DNA from: Brevundimonas sp. UBA4553
GTDB lineage: Bacteria > Pseudomonadota > Alphaproteobacteria > Caulobacterales > Caulobacteraceae
Length of the DNA stretch: 64,000 nt
Direction: 5' to 3'
Assembly (NCBI RefSeq): GCF_002387245.1
Contig: NZ_DGLD01000013.1
Span: 293,919 to 357,918 of the forward strand
The first letter of the stretch is position 1, and every line of letters starts with the position of its first letter. The notes beneath the pieces are model-generated. The model did not search any database and was not told the DNA's origin. It saw only the letters and a list, made by a program, of their open reading frames with translations. Shown here piece by piece: positions 48,121 to 56,082 of this stretch. Position numbers and translations under genes: made by a program.

Positions 48121-50004
48121 TCAGTTCTTGTGGAAGAAGCCGTGGATGCGCTCGGCCAGGGGCTGGTTGATGCCGTCGACCTTGATCAGGTCCGCCACCG
48201 AGGCGCGGCCGACGCCCTTGGCCGAGCCGAAGGCGTGCAGCAGGGCCTTCTTGCGGCCCGGCCCGACGCCCTCGATCTCGTCCAGCGGGTTCTTCTTGAT
48301 GTCCATCGAACGACGCTTGGCGTGGGCGCCGTTGGCGAAACGGTGCGCCTCGTCGCGCAGCCGCTGGATGTAGTAAAGAGCCGGGCTCTTCAGCGGCAGC
48401 ATGAAGGGCGGCTTGCCGGGCATGATGAAATGCTCCTTGCCCGCGTCCCGATCCGGTCCCTTGGCCACGCCGACGGCGGTGATGTCGTCGATCCCCAGAT
48501 CGGCCAGCACCGCCAGCACCTCGGCCAGTTGTCCGGCGCCGCCGTCGATCAGCAGCAGGTCGGGGCGTTCCACTGTCTCGCCGGCCTCCTCCTCCTTGAC
48601 CATCTTGCCGAAGCGCCGCCGCATGACCTCGCGCATCATGCCGTAGTCGTCGCCGGGGGTCAGGTCTTCGCCGCGAATGTTGAACTTGCGGTACTGGTTC
48701 TTGCGGAAGCCCTCGGGCCCCGCGACGATCATGCCGCCCACCGCATTGGTCCCCTGGATGTGGGCGTTGTCATAGACCTCGATCCGCTCCGGCCGGGCGT
48801 CCAGGCCGAAGGCCTCGCACACTTCATCCAGGATCTTCGAGGTGGCCGAGTTCTCGGCCAGCTTGCGGCCCAGGGCCTCTTTCGCATTGGTCAGGGCGTG
48901 ATCGACCAGGCTCAGCTTGCCGCCACGCAGGGGGCGGGCGATCTCGACCCTGTGCTCGGCCTTCATCGAGAAGGCCTCTTCCAGCAGCTCCAGCTCGTGC
49001 GGCCGAATGTTGGACAGGATCAGGCGCGGGATCGGCTTGTCCTCGTAGAACTGACCGAGGAAGGCGGCGAAGATCTCGGGGTCGCTGTCCGTCTTGTCCA
49101 CGCGCGGGAAGTAGGCGCGCCCGCCCCAGTTCTGGCCGGCGCGATAGAAGAAGACCTGAACGCAGGCCTGACCGCCCTCGGCGTGCAGGGCGAAGACGTC
49201 CGCCTCGGCCACCCCGTCGGCGTTGACGCTGTTCTCCATGGCGATGGCCGACAGGGCGCGGATGCGGTCGCGCACCCGGGCGGCGGTCTCGAAATCCATG
49301 TCGTCGGACGCGGCCTGCATCTCCTGGGACAGGCGGCCGATGACGGCCCGCGACTTGCCGCGAAGGAACTGTTCCGCCTCGGTGACCAGGTCGCCGTAGT
49401 CCTCAAGACTGATCAGCCCGGTGCAGGGGGCCGAACAGCGCTTGATCTGATGCAGCATGCAGGGCCGCGTCCGGGTCTCGTAGACGCTGTCCGAACAGGA
49501 GCGCAGCAGGAAGGCCTTCTGCAGGGTGTTCAGGGTGTTGTTGACCGCCCAGGTCGAGGCGAAGGGGCCGAAATAGTCGCCGGGAATAGTGTGGGCGCCG
49601 CGGTGCTTTCTGACCTGGGGCGCGCGGTGGTCGCGTCGGATCATCAGCTCGGCGAAGGACTTGTCGTCGCGCAGCAGGACGTTGAAGCGCGGCTTCAGCT
49701 TCTTGATGAAGTTGGATTCCAGCAGCAGGGCTTCGGTCTCGGACGCCGTGACCACCAACTCCATCGACCGGGTCAGGCTGACCATCAGGCCGATCCGCTG
49801 GGTGTGGAACCGGCCCTGGGCGTACTGGACGACGCGCTTCTTCAGCGACTTGGCCTTGCCGACATAGAGGCAGGTCCCGTCCTCGCCGTACATGCGATAG
49901 ACGCCGGGCTTGTCGGGCGCGCGACGCGCCTCGTCGGCGATCAGCTCGGCGGCCTGAAGCGGCAGCACGGTCTCGCCCGGAATGTCGGTCGTCGTCTCGG
50001 TCAT
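48121..50004 (-). CDS. uvrC: excinuclease ABC subunit C
   Basis: A 627-residue UvrC, the dual-incision nuclease of nucleotide excision repair. The N-terminal GIY-YIG domain (GVYRMYGEDGTCLYVGKAKSLKKRV) makes the 3' cut. A Cys-rich segment (CSDSVYETRTRPCMLHQIKRCSAPC) and a UVR motif that contacts UvrB follow. The RNase H-like 5' nuclease domain (ERIEVYDNAHIQGTNAVGGMIV, LLIDGGAGQLA) and C-terminal helix-hairpin-helix pair (IEGVGPGRKKALLHAFGS) complete it. uvrB is 6.5 kb downstream in the window. Confidence 0.97.
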   Translation of the reverse strand: MTETTTDIPGETVLPLQAAELIADEARRAPDKPGVYRMYGEDGTCLYVGKAKSLKKRVVQYAQGRFHTQRIGLMVSLTRSMELVVTASETEALLLESNFIKKLKPRFNVLLRDDKSFAELMIRRDHRAPQVRKHRGAHTIPGDYFGPFASTWAVNNTLNTLQKAFLLRSCSDSVYETRTRPCMLHQIKRCSAPCTGLISLEDYGDLVTEAEQFLRGKSRAVIGRLSQEMQAASDDMDFETAARVRDRIRALSAIAMENSVNADGVAEADVFALHAEGGQACVQVFFYRAGQNWGGRAYFPRVDKTDSDPEIFAAFLGQFYEDKPIPRLILSNIRPHELELLEEAFSMKAEHRVEIARPLRGGKLSLVDHALTNAKEALGRKLAENSATSKILDEVCEAFGLDARPERIEVYDNAHIQGTNAVGGMIVAGPEGFRKNQYRKFNIRGEDLTPGDDYGMMREVMRRRFGKMVKEEEAGETVERPDLLLIDGGAGQLAEVLAVLADLGIDDITAVGVAKGPDRDAGKEHFIMPGKPPFMLPLKSPALYYIQRLRDEAHRFANGAHAKRRSMDIKKNPLDEIEGVGPGRKKALLHAFGSAKGVGRASVADLIKVDGINQPLAERIHGFFHKN

Positions 50005-50020
50005 CGGGCGGGATATAGGG

Positions 50021-50461
50021 TCAGGACCGGCGAACCAGAACCACGCCGCCGATCACCAGCGCCACGCCGGCGATGCGGCCCAGGCTCAGCGGTTGCCTGG
50101 CGACGCCCAGGGCGCCGAAATGGTCCAGAATCAGGCTGAGCGCCAACTGGCCCGCGACCATCAGGGTGATGGTGGTGGCGACCCCGAGGCGCGGCACGCC
50201 CCAGGCGGCGGAAATCACGAAGGCGCAGCCATAGAGGCCGCCCATCCACGCCCACCAGGGCAGGGCCTTCATCGCGCTGACATCGGGTCGCGTCTGCATG
50301 GCGACGGCCAGGCAGCCCAGGGCCACCGTGCCGACGGCGAAGGAGATGAAGGCGGCGTTCAGCGGCGAGTTGACCGCCGTGGCCAGTCGGGCGTTGGTCG
50401 GGCCTTGAAGCGCCGTGGCGGCGCCGGCCAGAAGCAGGATGAGAAGCGGCAGAATCTGCAT
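50021..50461 (-). CDS. YdcZ/DUF606-type DMT membrane transporter
   Basis: A 146-residue protein with five hydrophobic helices and the half-size DMT architecture of the YdcZ (DUF606) family: N-terminal LLAGAATALQGPTNARL and a C-terminal RIAGVALVIGGVVLV helix. Half-size members act as dimers; substrates are mostly unknown. It lies 10 bases from the NUDIX gene and 16 from uvrC, so it is probably cotranscribed with both. Confidence 0.85.
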   Translation of the reverse strand: MQILPLLILLLAGAATALQGPTNARLATAVNSPLNAAFISFAVGTVALGCLAVAMQTRPDVSAMKALPWWAWMGGLYGCAFVISAAWGVPRLGVATTITLMVAGQLALSLILDHFGALGVARQPLSLGRIAGVALVIGGVVLVRRS

Positions 50462-50470
50462 GCCCGCCTT

Positions 50471-50944
50471 CTACCAGTTCGGATCGGCGGGCGCGCCGCC
50501 GAAGATTTCGGCCAGCCGGTCGCGGGTGGCGCGGGTCGTGTCCTCGGGCAGGGCGTCGAGGGCGAACCAGCCGATTTCCGCGATCTCTCCGTGGCTGGTG
50601 CGCTCGGTCAGGTCGAAGGCGTCGACGGCGAAGACCAGGACGTGATCGCCGGGAAAGAAGCGTTCGTTGGAATGGACCGAGAGCAGGCGCGGCTCGATCC
50701 TGGCGATCAGCCCCGCCTCTTCGCGCAGTTCGCGGACCACGGCGGCCTGGGTGGTCTCTCCCCGATCCACCCCGCCGCCGGGCAGCCACCAGCCGTGCAG
50801 ATAGGTGTGCCTGACCAGCAGCACCCGGCCCTCTGCGTCCGTCGCCACGCCGCGCACACCCAGCGTCATGCCGCGGTTCATCCGCGACCAGGCGAAGAAG
50901 AGGGGCCGGGTGAAGGGCTCGATTCGGGTGCGCCAGGTGGTCAT
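50471..50944 (-). CDS. NUDIX hydrolase
   Basis: A 157-residue NUDIX pyrophosphohydrolase with the box GGGVDRGETTQAAVVRELREEAGL (G-x5-E-x7-R-E-U-x-E-E-x-G-U) near residues 56-79, preceded by the WWLPGGG strand. It would hydrolyse a nucleoside diphosphate linked to another group; no substrate-specific motif is evident. First gene of a short run with YdcZ and uvrC. Confidence 0.9.
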   Translation of the reverse strand: MTTWRTRIEPFTRPLFFAWSRMNRGMTLGVRGVATDAEGRVLLVRHTYLHGWWLPGGGVDRGETTQAAVVRELREEAGLIARIEPRLLSVHSNERFFPGDHVLVFAVDAFDLTERTSHGEIAEIGWFALDALPEDTTRATRDRLAEIFGGAPADPNW

Positions 50945-51025
50945 GCGGCGACGATAGGCCGGGCGGCGGCGGCTTGAACAGTCGCGCCAACGCCTCTATG
51001 CGAAGCTTTGAACAGGAGACCTTCC

Positions 51026-51106
51026 ATGCTGGCCATCGGCATCATCTTCACCTTCATCGCCGTCATCGCCGCCGTGAACTTCTACGAGTTCGGCCGGATT
51101 GACTGA
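51026..51106 (+). CDS. 26-residue single-helix membrane microprotein
   Basis: A 26-codon gene too short for normal ORF calling: MLAIGIIFTFIAVIAAVNFY followed by EFGRID, one full transmembrane helix with a short polar tail. A good AGGAG site lies eight bases before the ATG. Its TGA lies inside the start of folB: the TTG at 51099 overlaps it by eight bases, so the two are translationally coupled. It could be a small membrane regulator or a translation-coupling leader for the pterin genes. No family recognised. Confidence 0.65.
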   Translation: MLAIGIIFTFIAVIAAVNFYEFGRID

Positions 51107-51512
51107 ATCCGCCGCCGGCGCGGGCGGGTTCGACTGGCGTCACGCCGGGGACCATGTTCGCGTCCTGTTGTCGGACGTGGCGGTCGATGTGCGCATCGGC
51201 CTGCACCCGTGGGAGCGGCACCCCGAGCGCCCCACGCGGCTGATCGTCAATGTCGAGATGTTCGCCACCTGGCCTTTGCCCAAGACTGGCGCTGACGGCG
51301 GCTTCATCGATTACGACCGAGTGCGCGACTGCATCGCCGGCTGGCGTGGCCGTGACCATGTCGAGCTGCTGGAAACCCTGGTCGAAGAACTGATCAGCGT
51401 ATGCTTCGCGTTGGCGCCGGTCGAGGCCTGCAGGGTGCGGATCACCAAGCCGGACATCTTCCCTGAGGCTGCGGGCGCGGGCGTGGAAATCTTCCGCCGC
51501 AGGCCGGGCTGA
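51099..51512 (+). CDS. folB: dihydroneopterin aldolase-family protein, copy 1
   Basis: A 137-residue FolB/FolX-fold protein. Expected active-site residues are present: Glu39 (GLHPWE), Tyr72 (FIDYD) and Lys117 (ITKPDIF). FolB cleaves dihydroneopterin to hydroxymethyl-dihydropterin for folate; FolX epimerises dihydroneopterin triphosphate. The retained Lys-Pro favours aldolase chemistry. It begins with TTG at 51099, inside the microprotein's stop region; the next in-frame candidate would remove conserved sequence. It abuts the pteridine reductase gene (zero gap). Confidence 0.87.
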   Translation: MTESAAGAGGFDWRHAGDHVRVLLSDVAVDVRIGLHPWERHPERPTRLIVNVEMFATWPLPKTGADGGFIDYDRVRDCIAGWRGRDHVELLETLVEELISVCFALAPVEACRVRITKPDIFPEAAGAGVEIFRRRPG

Positions 51513-52292
51513 ATGAGCCATCCCCTTAAAAAGGTCGTGCTGATCACCGGGTCGGCGCGACGCGTCGGCGCCGGGCTGGCGCGAGCGTTGGCTGAGGCGG
51601 GCTGGGACGTGGCCGTTCATCACCGCGGCGGGGCGGATGAAGCGTCCGCTCTCGCGGCGGAACTATCAGCCAAGGGCGTGCGCGCCGCCGCCTTCCAGGC
51701 GGACCTCAATCAGACGGCCGAGCGCGACGGTCTGATCGCCCGCGTCGTCGGCCATTTCGGGCGCATCGACGCCCTGATCAACAACGCCTCCCTGTTCCGT
51801 TACGATACCCTGTCGACCCTGACCGAGGCGTCGTGGGCCGAGCATCTGGCGTCGAACCTGACCGCGCCGGTCTTCCTGATCCGCGACTTCGCCAGGGCGG
51901 TCGAGGCGGCGGACGGGCAGGGCGTCGTGGTCAATATCCTGGATCACAAGGTGGACAGTCCGAACCCGGACTTCTTCGCCTATACGGCGGGCAAGGTCGG
52001 GCTGGCGGGGCTGACGCGGACCCTGGCCATGGGGTTGGCGCCGCGCATCCGGCTGTGCGGCGTCTCGCCGGGCCTGATCCTGCGCAGCGGTGAGCAGACC
52101 GAGGCGGAGTATCAGGCGGCGTGGCGCGATACGCCGCTGGGGCGCGGGGCCTCGCTGGAGGATGTGGCCCGCACGGTCCGCTTCATTCTCGAGACGCCCA
52201 GCCTGACGGGGCAGAACCTGACCGTGGACGGCGGCGAAAGCCTGATCGGGCGGGGCCGGGACGTGGCCTTCGACGGGATCCCCGTTCCCTGA
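51513..52292 (+). CDS. SDR-family pteridine reductase (PTR1/FolM-like)
   Basis: A 259-residue short-chain dehydrogenase. The TGSARRVG cofactor loop (12-19), with Arg residues for NADPH, and the segment NILDHKVDSPNPDFFAYTAGKVGL containing Asp144, Tyr157 and Lys161 match the PTR1/FolM branch. In Leishmania PTR1 the equivalent Asp-Tyr-Lys reduce pterins. Its position between a FolB, a PTPS-like gene and another FolB supports reduction of dihydropterins, for example to tetrahydromonapterin, the cofactor of phenylalanine hydroxylase. Confidence 0.87.
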   Translation: MSHPLKKVVLITGSARRVGAGLARALAEAGWDVAVHHRGGADEASALAAELSAKGVRAAAFQADLNQTAERDGLIARVVGHFGRIDALINNASLFRYDTLSTLTEASWAEHLASNLTAPVFLIRDFARAVEAADGQGVVVNILDHKVDSPNPDFFAYTAGKVGLAGLTRTLAMGLAPRIRLCGVSPGLILRSGEQTEAEYQAAWRDTPLGRGASLEDVARTVRFILETPSLTGQNLTVDGGESLIGRGRDVAFDGIPVP

Positions 52293-52398
52293 CGCCGCTC
52301 TCGGCGCCGCCTTTACATCGCCGTCATCCCGGTGTTGATGCGCGAGCCCTTCGCGGCGCCTATATGGGGCGACCGCGTTTTCGGAACCCTTGCCCCTG

Positions 52399-52935
52399 AT
52401 GCCTGCTGTCCAGTTCACCCGCCGCTTCTCGATGGCGCACCGGCTGATCGCCGATGCGGGGTCGAAGTGCGCCGTGCCGCATGGGCACAACGAGTTCGTC
52501 AAGGTGACGCTGGAGCCGACCGCCGAGATCGCCTTTGGCCAGTCGAACCACGCCGCCTCGTTCGAGAACCTGAAGCGGCGCTGGCACGGCTTTGTCGACC
52601 GCAGCCTGGACCATGCGTTCCAATTGAACCGCGCCGACCCTCTGCTGGCCTGGTTCCAGGCGCAGGAGCCGGAGCGGCTGAATCAGGTCCTGACCGTGGA
52701 AGGCGATCCCACGACCGAGGCCCTGGTCATCGCCCTGTGGCGCAAGCTGGAAGCCATCCTCAAGGTCGAGGGCCTGCCCTTCCGACTGGCCGAACTGGCC
52801 ATCGAGGAGACGCCGACCAATACCGTTCTGACGCGCGGTCTGACCGAGGCCGAGCGGGCCTGGAAGCTGGGCGACTGGTGCGACCGGGCCGATTTCAGCA
52901 TCAACGATATCCTGCCGCCGGAGACCTGGTCGTGA
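52399..52935 (+). CDS. 6-pyruvoyltetrahydropterin synthase / QueD-like protein
   Basis: A 178-residue T-fold protein of the PTPS/QueD family. Zinc ligands His14 (SMAHRL), His28 and His30 (PHGH) and the catalytic Cys24 (C-x3-HGH) are all present, with the LDHAFQLN and ETPTNTVL segments. Such enzymes convert dihydroneopterin triphosphate to 6-carboxy- or 6-pyruvoyl-tetrahydropterin, for queuosine or pterin cofactor synthesis. No other queuosine gene is nearby, whereas pterin genes are on both sides. Start ATG 52399; a TTG three codons earlier is possible. Confidence 0.87.
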   Translation: MPAVQFTRRFSMAHRLIADAGSKCAVPHGHNEFVKVTLEPTAEIAFGQSNHAASFENLKRRWHGFVDRSLDHAFQLNRADPLLAWFQAQEPERLNQVLTVEGDPTTEALVIALWRKLEAILKVEGLPFRLAELAIEETPTNTVLTRGLTEAERAWKLGDWCDRADFSINDILPPETWS

Positions 52936-53321
52936 GCGCTGTCGTCACGCCGTTCACAGCCTCCGAGCCGCGCCGGCTGGGCCTGACCGTGCTGGTGCGC
53001 GGTCTGGAGGTGCAGGCCGCCATCGGGGTTCATGCGCACGAGCATGGCCGGCTGCAGCCCCTGTTCGTGGACGTCGAGCTGGACCTCGGCGCCGCCCCGA
53101 TCCGCACCCTGTCCGATACGCTGGACTATGAGGGCGTGGCCCGCATCGCCCGCGAGCTGGCGGGCGGGGCGCACATCGCCTTGGTCGAAACCTTCGCCGA
53201 GCGGGTGGCGCTGGCCTGCCTGGAAGATCCCCGCGTCCTGGCGGCGAAGGTACGGGTCGAAAAGCCCGGCGCCATCCCCGGGGCGGCGGCGGCGGGCTGC
53301 GAAGTGGCCTATTCACGCTGA
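52932..53321 (+). CDS. dihydroneopterin aldolase-family protein, copy 2
   Basis: A 129-residue second FolB/FolX homologue, only distantly similar to the first. Glu37 (GVHAHE), Tyr66 (LDYEG) and Lys111 (VEKPGA) are retained. The GTG start at 52932 overlaps the PTPS-like stop (GTGA). Having two FolB-type genes bracketing a reductase and a PTPS homologue suggests one is the folate aldolase and the other an epimerase or aldolase for a different pterin; sequence alone does not say which. Confidence 0.85.
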   Translation: MSAVVTPFTASEPRRLGLTVLVRGLEVQAAIGVHAHEHGRLQPLFVDVELDLGAAPIRTLSDTLDYEGVARIARELAGGAHIALVETFAERVALACLEDPRVLAAKVRVEKPGAIPGAAAAGCEVAYSR

Positions 53322-53379
53322 GGCCGGTTGCGCGGGGCCGTTCGTCCCGCCATTGTCCCGCCTCGTTCAAGAGGTTCCG

Positions 53380-53757
53380 ATGGTCCAGTCCGGCGATTAC
53401 AGCAGCAACCGCGGCGCGGCCTCGCAGGCCGGCGACCTGACCAGCCTCTATGTCGGCTACGCCCTGATCCTGTTCGCAGTGCCGACCTTCGGCGTGGCGG
53501 CGGCGATCGGCCTGCTGCGGATGTGGCGCAAGGCGCCGCCTGCGGATCCCTTGGCGCGCAGCCATTTTATCTTTCAGCAACGCACCCTGTTCGCCGCCGT
53601 CGCGGCCATCATCGGCGGGGTGGTGCTGATCCTGATCAACGTCGGGGTCTTCGTCCTGTTCGTCATGGCGGTCTGGACCATCCTGCGCGGCGCCCTGGGT
53701 CTGAGGGACCTGCTGGAGGGCCGCGCCATCCGCCATCCTCTTCGCCTGTTCTACTAG
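53380..53757 (+). CDS. DUF4870-like small membrane protein 1
   Basis: A 125-residue protein with two or three membrane helices (about residues 25-46 and 67-99, the latter probably two short ones) and polar ends. An AGAGG site precedes the ATG at 53380. It resembles the DUF4870/TIC20-like proteins that often occur in adjacent copies, as here with the next gene nine bases away. Function unknown. Confidence 0.72.
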   Translation: MVQSGDYSSNRGAASQAGDLTSLYVGYALILFAVPTFGVAAAIGLLRMWRKAPPADPLARSHFIFQQRTLFAAVAAIIGGVVLILINVGVFVLFVMAVWTILRGALGLRDLLEGRAIRHPLRLFY

Positions 53758-53766
53758 GACCCTGCC

Positions 53767-54141
53767 ATGACCGATCAGATTTCCCAGGCGCGCGGCCAGG
53801 GCCGGGACGGGGCCGTGGTGGCCTGGATTCTCTATATCCTGTCGATCCCCAGCGCGAACCTGCTGGTGGTGGCGGGTCTGATCGTGGCCTATGCCTGCCG
53901 CGGCTCGGCGACCGGGCTGGCGGCCCAGCATATAGAGGCGCAGATCAACCTGTTCTGGTCCGTCTTCTGGGTCAGCGTCGTGCTGTGGGGCCTGATCGCG
54001 GTCAGCGCGGTGGCCTCGGTCATCCTGATCGGCATTCCCTTCCTGCTGCTGTTCGGACTTCTTTTGCTGCTGGTGTCGATCTGGTTCACGGTGAAGAGCG
54101 TTCTGGGTCTGCTGGCCCTGCTCAATGATCGGCCAGCCTGA
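53767..54141 (+). CDS. DUF4870-like small membrane protein 2
   Basis: A 124-residue paralogue-like neighbour with three predicted helices (about residues 17-43, 62-84 and 87-115). The AQHIEAQINLFWSVFW segment between helices 1 and 2 is the DUF4870 signature (H-x-x-Q-x-N/L-F). A GACCCTGCC leader gives only a weak ribosome site, so it is probably coupled to the preceding gene. Function unknown. Confidence 0.8.
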   Translation: MTDQISQARGQGRDGAVVAWILYILSIPSANLLVVAGLIVAYACRGSATGLAAQHIEAQINLFWSVFWVSVVLWGLIAVSAVASVILIGIPFLLLFGLLLLLVSIWFTVKSVLGLLALLNDRPA

Positions 54142-54155
54142 TTTCAGGAGCCTCC

Positions 54156-54443
54156 ATGACCGCTTTCCGCGACCAGCCCGCCGACCGCCGCTTCCAGCAG
54201 GAGTTCGCCGACGCCGAGGGGAACGAGCATCCCGTCTGGGCCGAGTATGCGGTGCGCGGCCACGCCCGCGTCATCCTGCACGTCGAAGCCCATCCGGCCC
54301 TGCGCGGCTCGGGCGCGGCGGGGAAGTTCATGCAGGCCATGGCCGAGCACGCCCGGGCCGAAAAACTGACCCTGATCCCGCACTGCAGCTATGCGGTGGC
54401 CTGGTTGAAGCGCCACCCCGAGTACGCAGACATTCTTGGTTAG
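54156..54443 (+). CDS. small GNAT-fold protein (YjdJ/NATD1 type)
   Basis: A 95-residue mini-acetyltransferase of the YjdJ/NATD1 type: EYAVRGHARVILHVEAHPALRGSGAAGKFMQAMAEHARAEKLTLIPHCSYAVAWLKRHPEYADIL. The acetyl-CoA loop RGSGAAGK and the conserved LIPHCSYAVAWL-x-RHPEY tail are diagnostic. It has a GGAG site before the ATG at 54156 and follows the DUF4870-like pair by 14 bases. Substrate unknown. Confidence 0.88.
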   Translation: MTAFRDQPADRRFQQEFADAEGNEHPVWAEYAVRGHARVILHVEAHPALRGSGAAGKFMQAMAEHARAEKLTLIPHCSYAVAWLKRHPEYADILG

Positions 54444-54613
54444 GCCGCGGTCGTCGGCCCTTCGGGACCTCCCGACCCGACGCGGTCTGATGCGGCGTCC
54501 TGGGCGGTCCCGCCTCTGAGCTTCGCTTCGGCCGGGATGATGGTGAAGAAGAGGGCGCCTATGCGCTCAAGCAGCGAGGCTCCGCGAGCCGAGCGATAGC
54601 GCCCTTCAAACCA

Positions 54614-54943
54614 TCACGGATGGCTCTTGGCGACGATGGCCTTCATGGTTTCGGCCTTGGCGGGCAGATCCTGGACCAGGCGGTGGGCCAGTTCGCGGGC
54701 GCCGACCGGATAGGCGTCGCCGCCCTCTGCGATCTCGCGGGCCATTTCCGACGCCTTGAGCAACACTTCCTCCAGCGCCTCGACCTGTTCGAGGGCCAGG
54801 GCCCGCGCCTCGGCCTGGAGGCGTTTGACGCGCTCGGCGGTGGTCTCGGGCGCACGCATCAGGTCATAGACCTCGGCCTCAGGCGATGAGACGACGCGCA
54901 AAGTGGCGCGGGCCTCGTTGTCGGGGTTGCTCGATTTGGTCAT
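54614..54943 (-). CDS. hypothetical helical protein, 109 residues
   Basis: No family recognised. The product is largely alpha-helical and acidic, with a predicted coiled coil around residues 25-75 (APETTAERVKRLQAEARALA... EEVLLKASEMAREIAEGG). A GGAGA site eight bases before the ATG at 54943 (MTKSSNPDN) decides the start; the 34 earlier in-frame codons are not protein-like. It is a single gene with the small basic ORF upstream. Confidence 0.7.
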   Translation of the reverse strand: MTKSSNPDNEARATLRVVSSPEAEVYDLMRAPETTAERVKRLQAEARALALEQVEALEEVLLKASEMAREIAEGGDAYPVGARELAHRLVQDLPAKAETMKAIVAKSHP

Positions 54944-55041
54944 CGCGTATCTCCGTAACGCACCATGCCGCATTTTCGCCGCAAGGTCGCAAAGGTTTTG
55001 CGGCCAAGCTTTCGCCAGGCGCCCCATGTTGCACCGACGCA

Positions 55042-55233
55042 TCATGAATCAGAGATGAAGGGCGGATCGACGTCGAGCCCCGCCGCGCGGCGTTTTCGCT
55101 CGAAGGCGGCGACCAGGTGATCGACGCGCGAGAAGAACTCCCTCTGCAGCCGCCGCAGCTCTGCGGGATGGACGTCGCTGACGTCGTCGGGATCGGCGAC
55201 GCGGTCGCGGCGCGAGGGGCGGGGACGGGCCAT
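55042..55233 (-). CDS. hypothetical 63-residue basic protein
   Basis: A small Arg-rich protein (MARPRPSRRDRVADPDDVSD...) with a central amphipathic helix LRRLQREFFSRVDHLVAAFERKRRAAG. GGAGA is 10 bases before the ATG at 55233. No family recognised. Composition resembles small nucleic-acid-associated or regulatory proteins of the lineage, but coding status is not certain. Confidence 0.5.
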   Translation of the reverse strand: MARPRPSRRDRVADPDDVSDVHPAELRRLQREFFSRVDHLVAAFERKRRAAGLDVDPPFISDS

Positions 55234-55937
55234 GGGGGTCTTTCTCCGGTTCAGGCCAACGGGTTTCGCCGCCGCGCCGGTCGGCGGGCGGTGGAGGGCT
55301 GGGCGGAGCGCCGGGCCGACGCCCGGAGTGGATGTGGAATACCGTTTCGACGACGACTGACGCTCCGCACGGACGGGCTTCCACGAGCTCGGGGCAGGCG
55401 CCGGTCTTATCGGCTACCCCCGGCGCCCGCGGCGGGCAGGGACCTGCTTGCGACAGGCCTCCTGGAACGGTCCGCGTAACCCCCGCGACCCTGACCGGAA
55501 CCTCTATGACGGACGGGTCGAACGCCCCGTCGCTAGGCTCCATCGGCTTCTTGTTTGGTGCGGCCTACCGCCCTTCGGGCTACTTGAGGCCGCGCAAGCA
55601 GCCGGTAGCCGTCAGGTTGTGGCAAGCCGGGCGACAGCGCCGGCGTTCGCCCGCTGTGCCGCCCTTCGCATCCTGAACCGCGCGGCGAAGCCCGCCGCGA
55701 CCTGTCCGCTGGGCTTCAGCGCCCTTGACCGGAGACCGCGACGGACGCCGCGCGGCCCGACAAGGACCCCGCTCCATCCGCTCCCGTCGCCGCAAGGTCG
55801 CAGGCCTCACGAGCCCTCCATGCGACGGAACGAGCGCAGGGTGGCACGGGCGGAAGCTAGGGCGAGCCGAAAGGGGATGGCGGAGGGGCAAAGGCGGGAA
55901 ATTACTGGGATTGGGGCGGGATGTAGTGCGTGTCTTT
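55234..55937. other. 700-base GC-rich gap without a convincing gene
   Basis: No ORF on either strand has believable protein composition: those present are Arg/Pro-rich shadows without ribosome sites. Several GC-rich self-complementary stretches occur (for example CGGGCGA...TCGCCCG near 55633-55659). I looked for the conserved cores of RNase P RNA, tmRNA and SRP RNA and did not find them. It could hold a degraded gene or an unrecognised structured RNA. Confidence 0.4.
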
Positions 55938-56081
55938 CCTTCTCCCCTTGCGGGAGAAGGTGCCCCGCAGGGGCGGATGAGGGGTTTCGCGACGGCGGAT
56001 GAAGTCCGCCTGATAGCTGAGGTCGCGAGACCCCTCATCCGTCGGCCTTCGGCCGCCACCTTCTCCCGCAAAGGGAGAAGG
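55938..56081. repeat. 144-bp inverted repeat (CCTTCTCC family)
   Basis: 25-base arms at 55938-55962 and 56057-56081 match in 24 positions and enclose a second inverted pair (GCGGATGAGGGGTTTCGCGA / TCGCGAGACCCCTCATCCG). Same architecture and outer arm sequence as the element at 43788-43956. Confidence 0.88.
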
Positions 56082-56082
56082 A

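Noticed and set aside
47176..50139. 987-codon plus-strand open frame
   Set aside because: Antisense to pgsA, carbonic anhydrase and uvrC, which have clear family motifs; the long frame is a GC3-bias shadow.
55234..55937. RNase P RNA, tmRNA or SRP RNA in the gap
   Set aside because: The conserved core sequences of these RNAs (for example GAGGAAAGTCC for RNase P) were not found on either strand.
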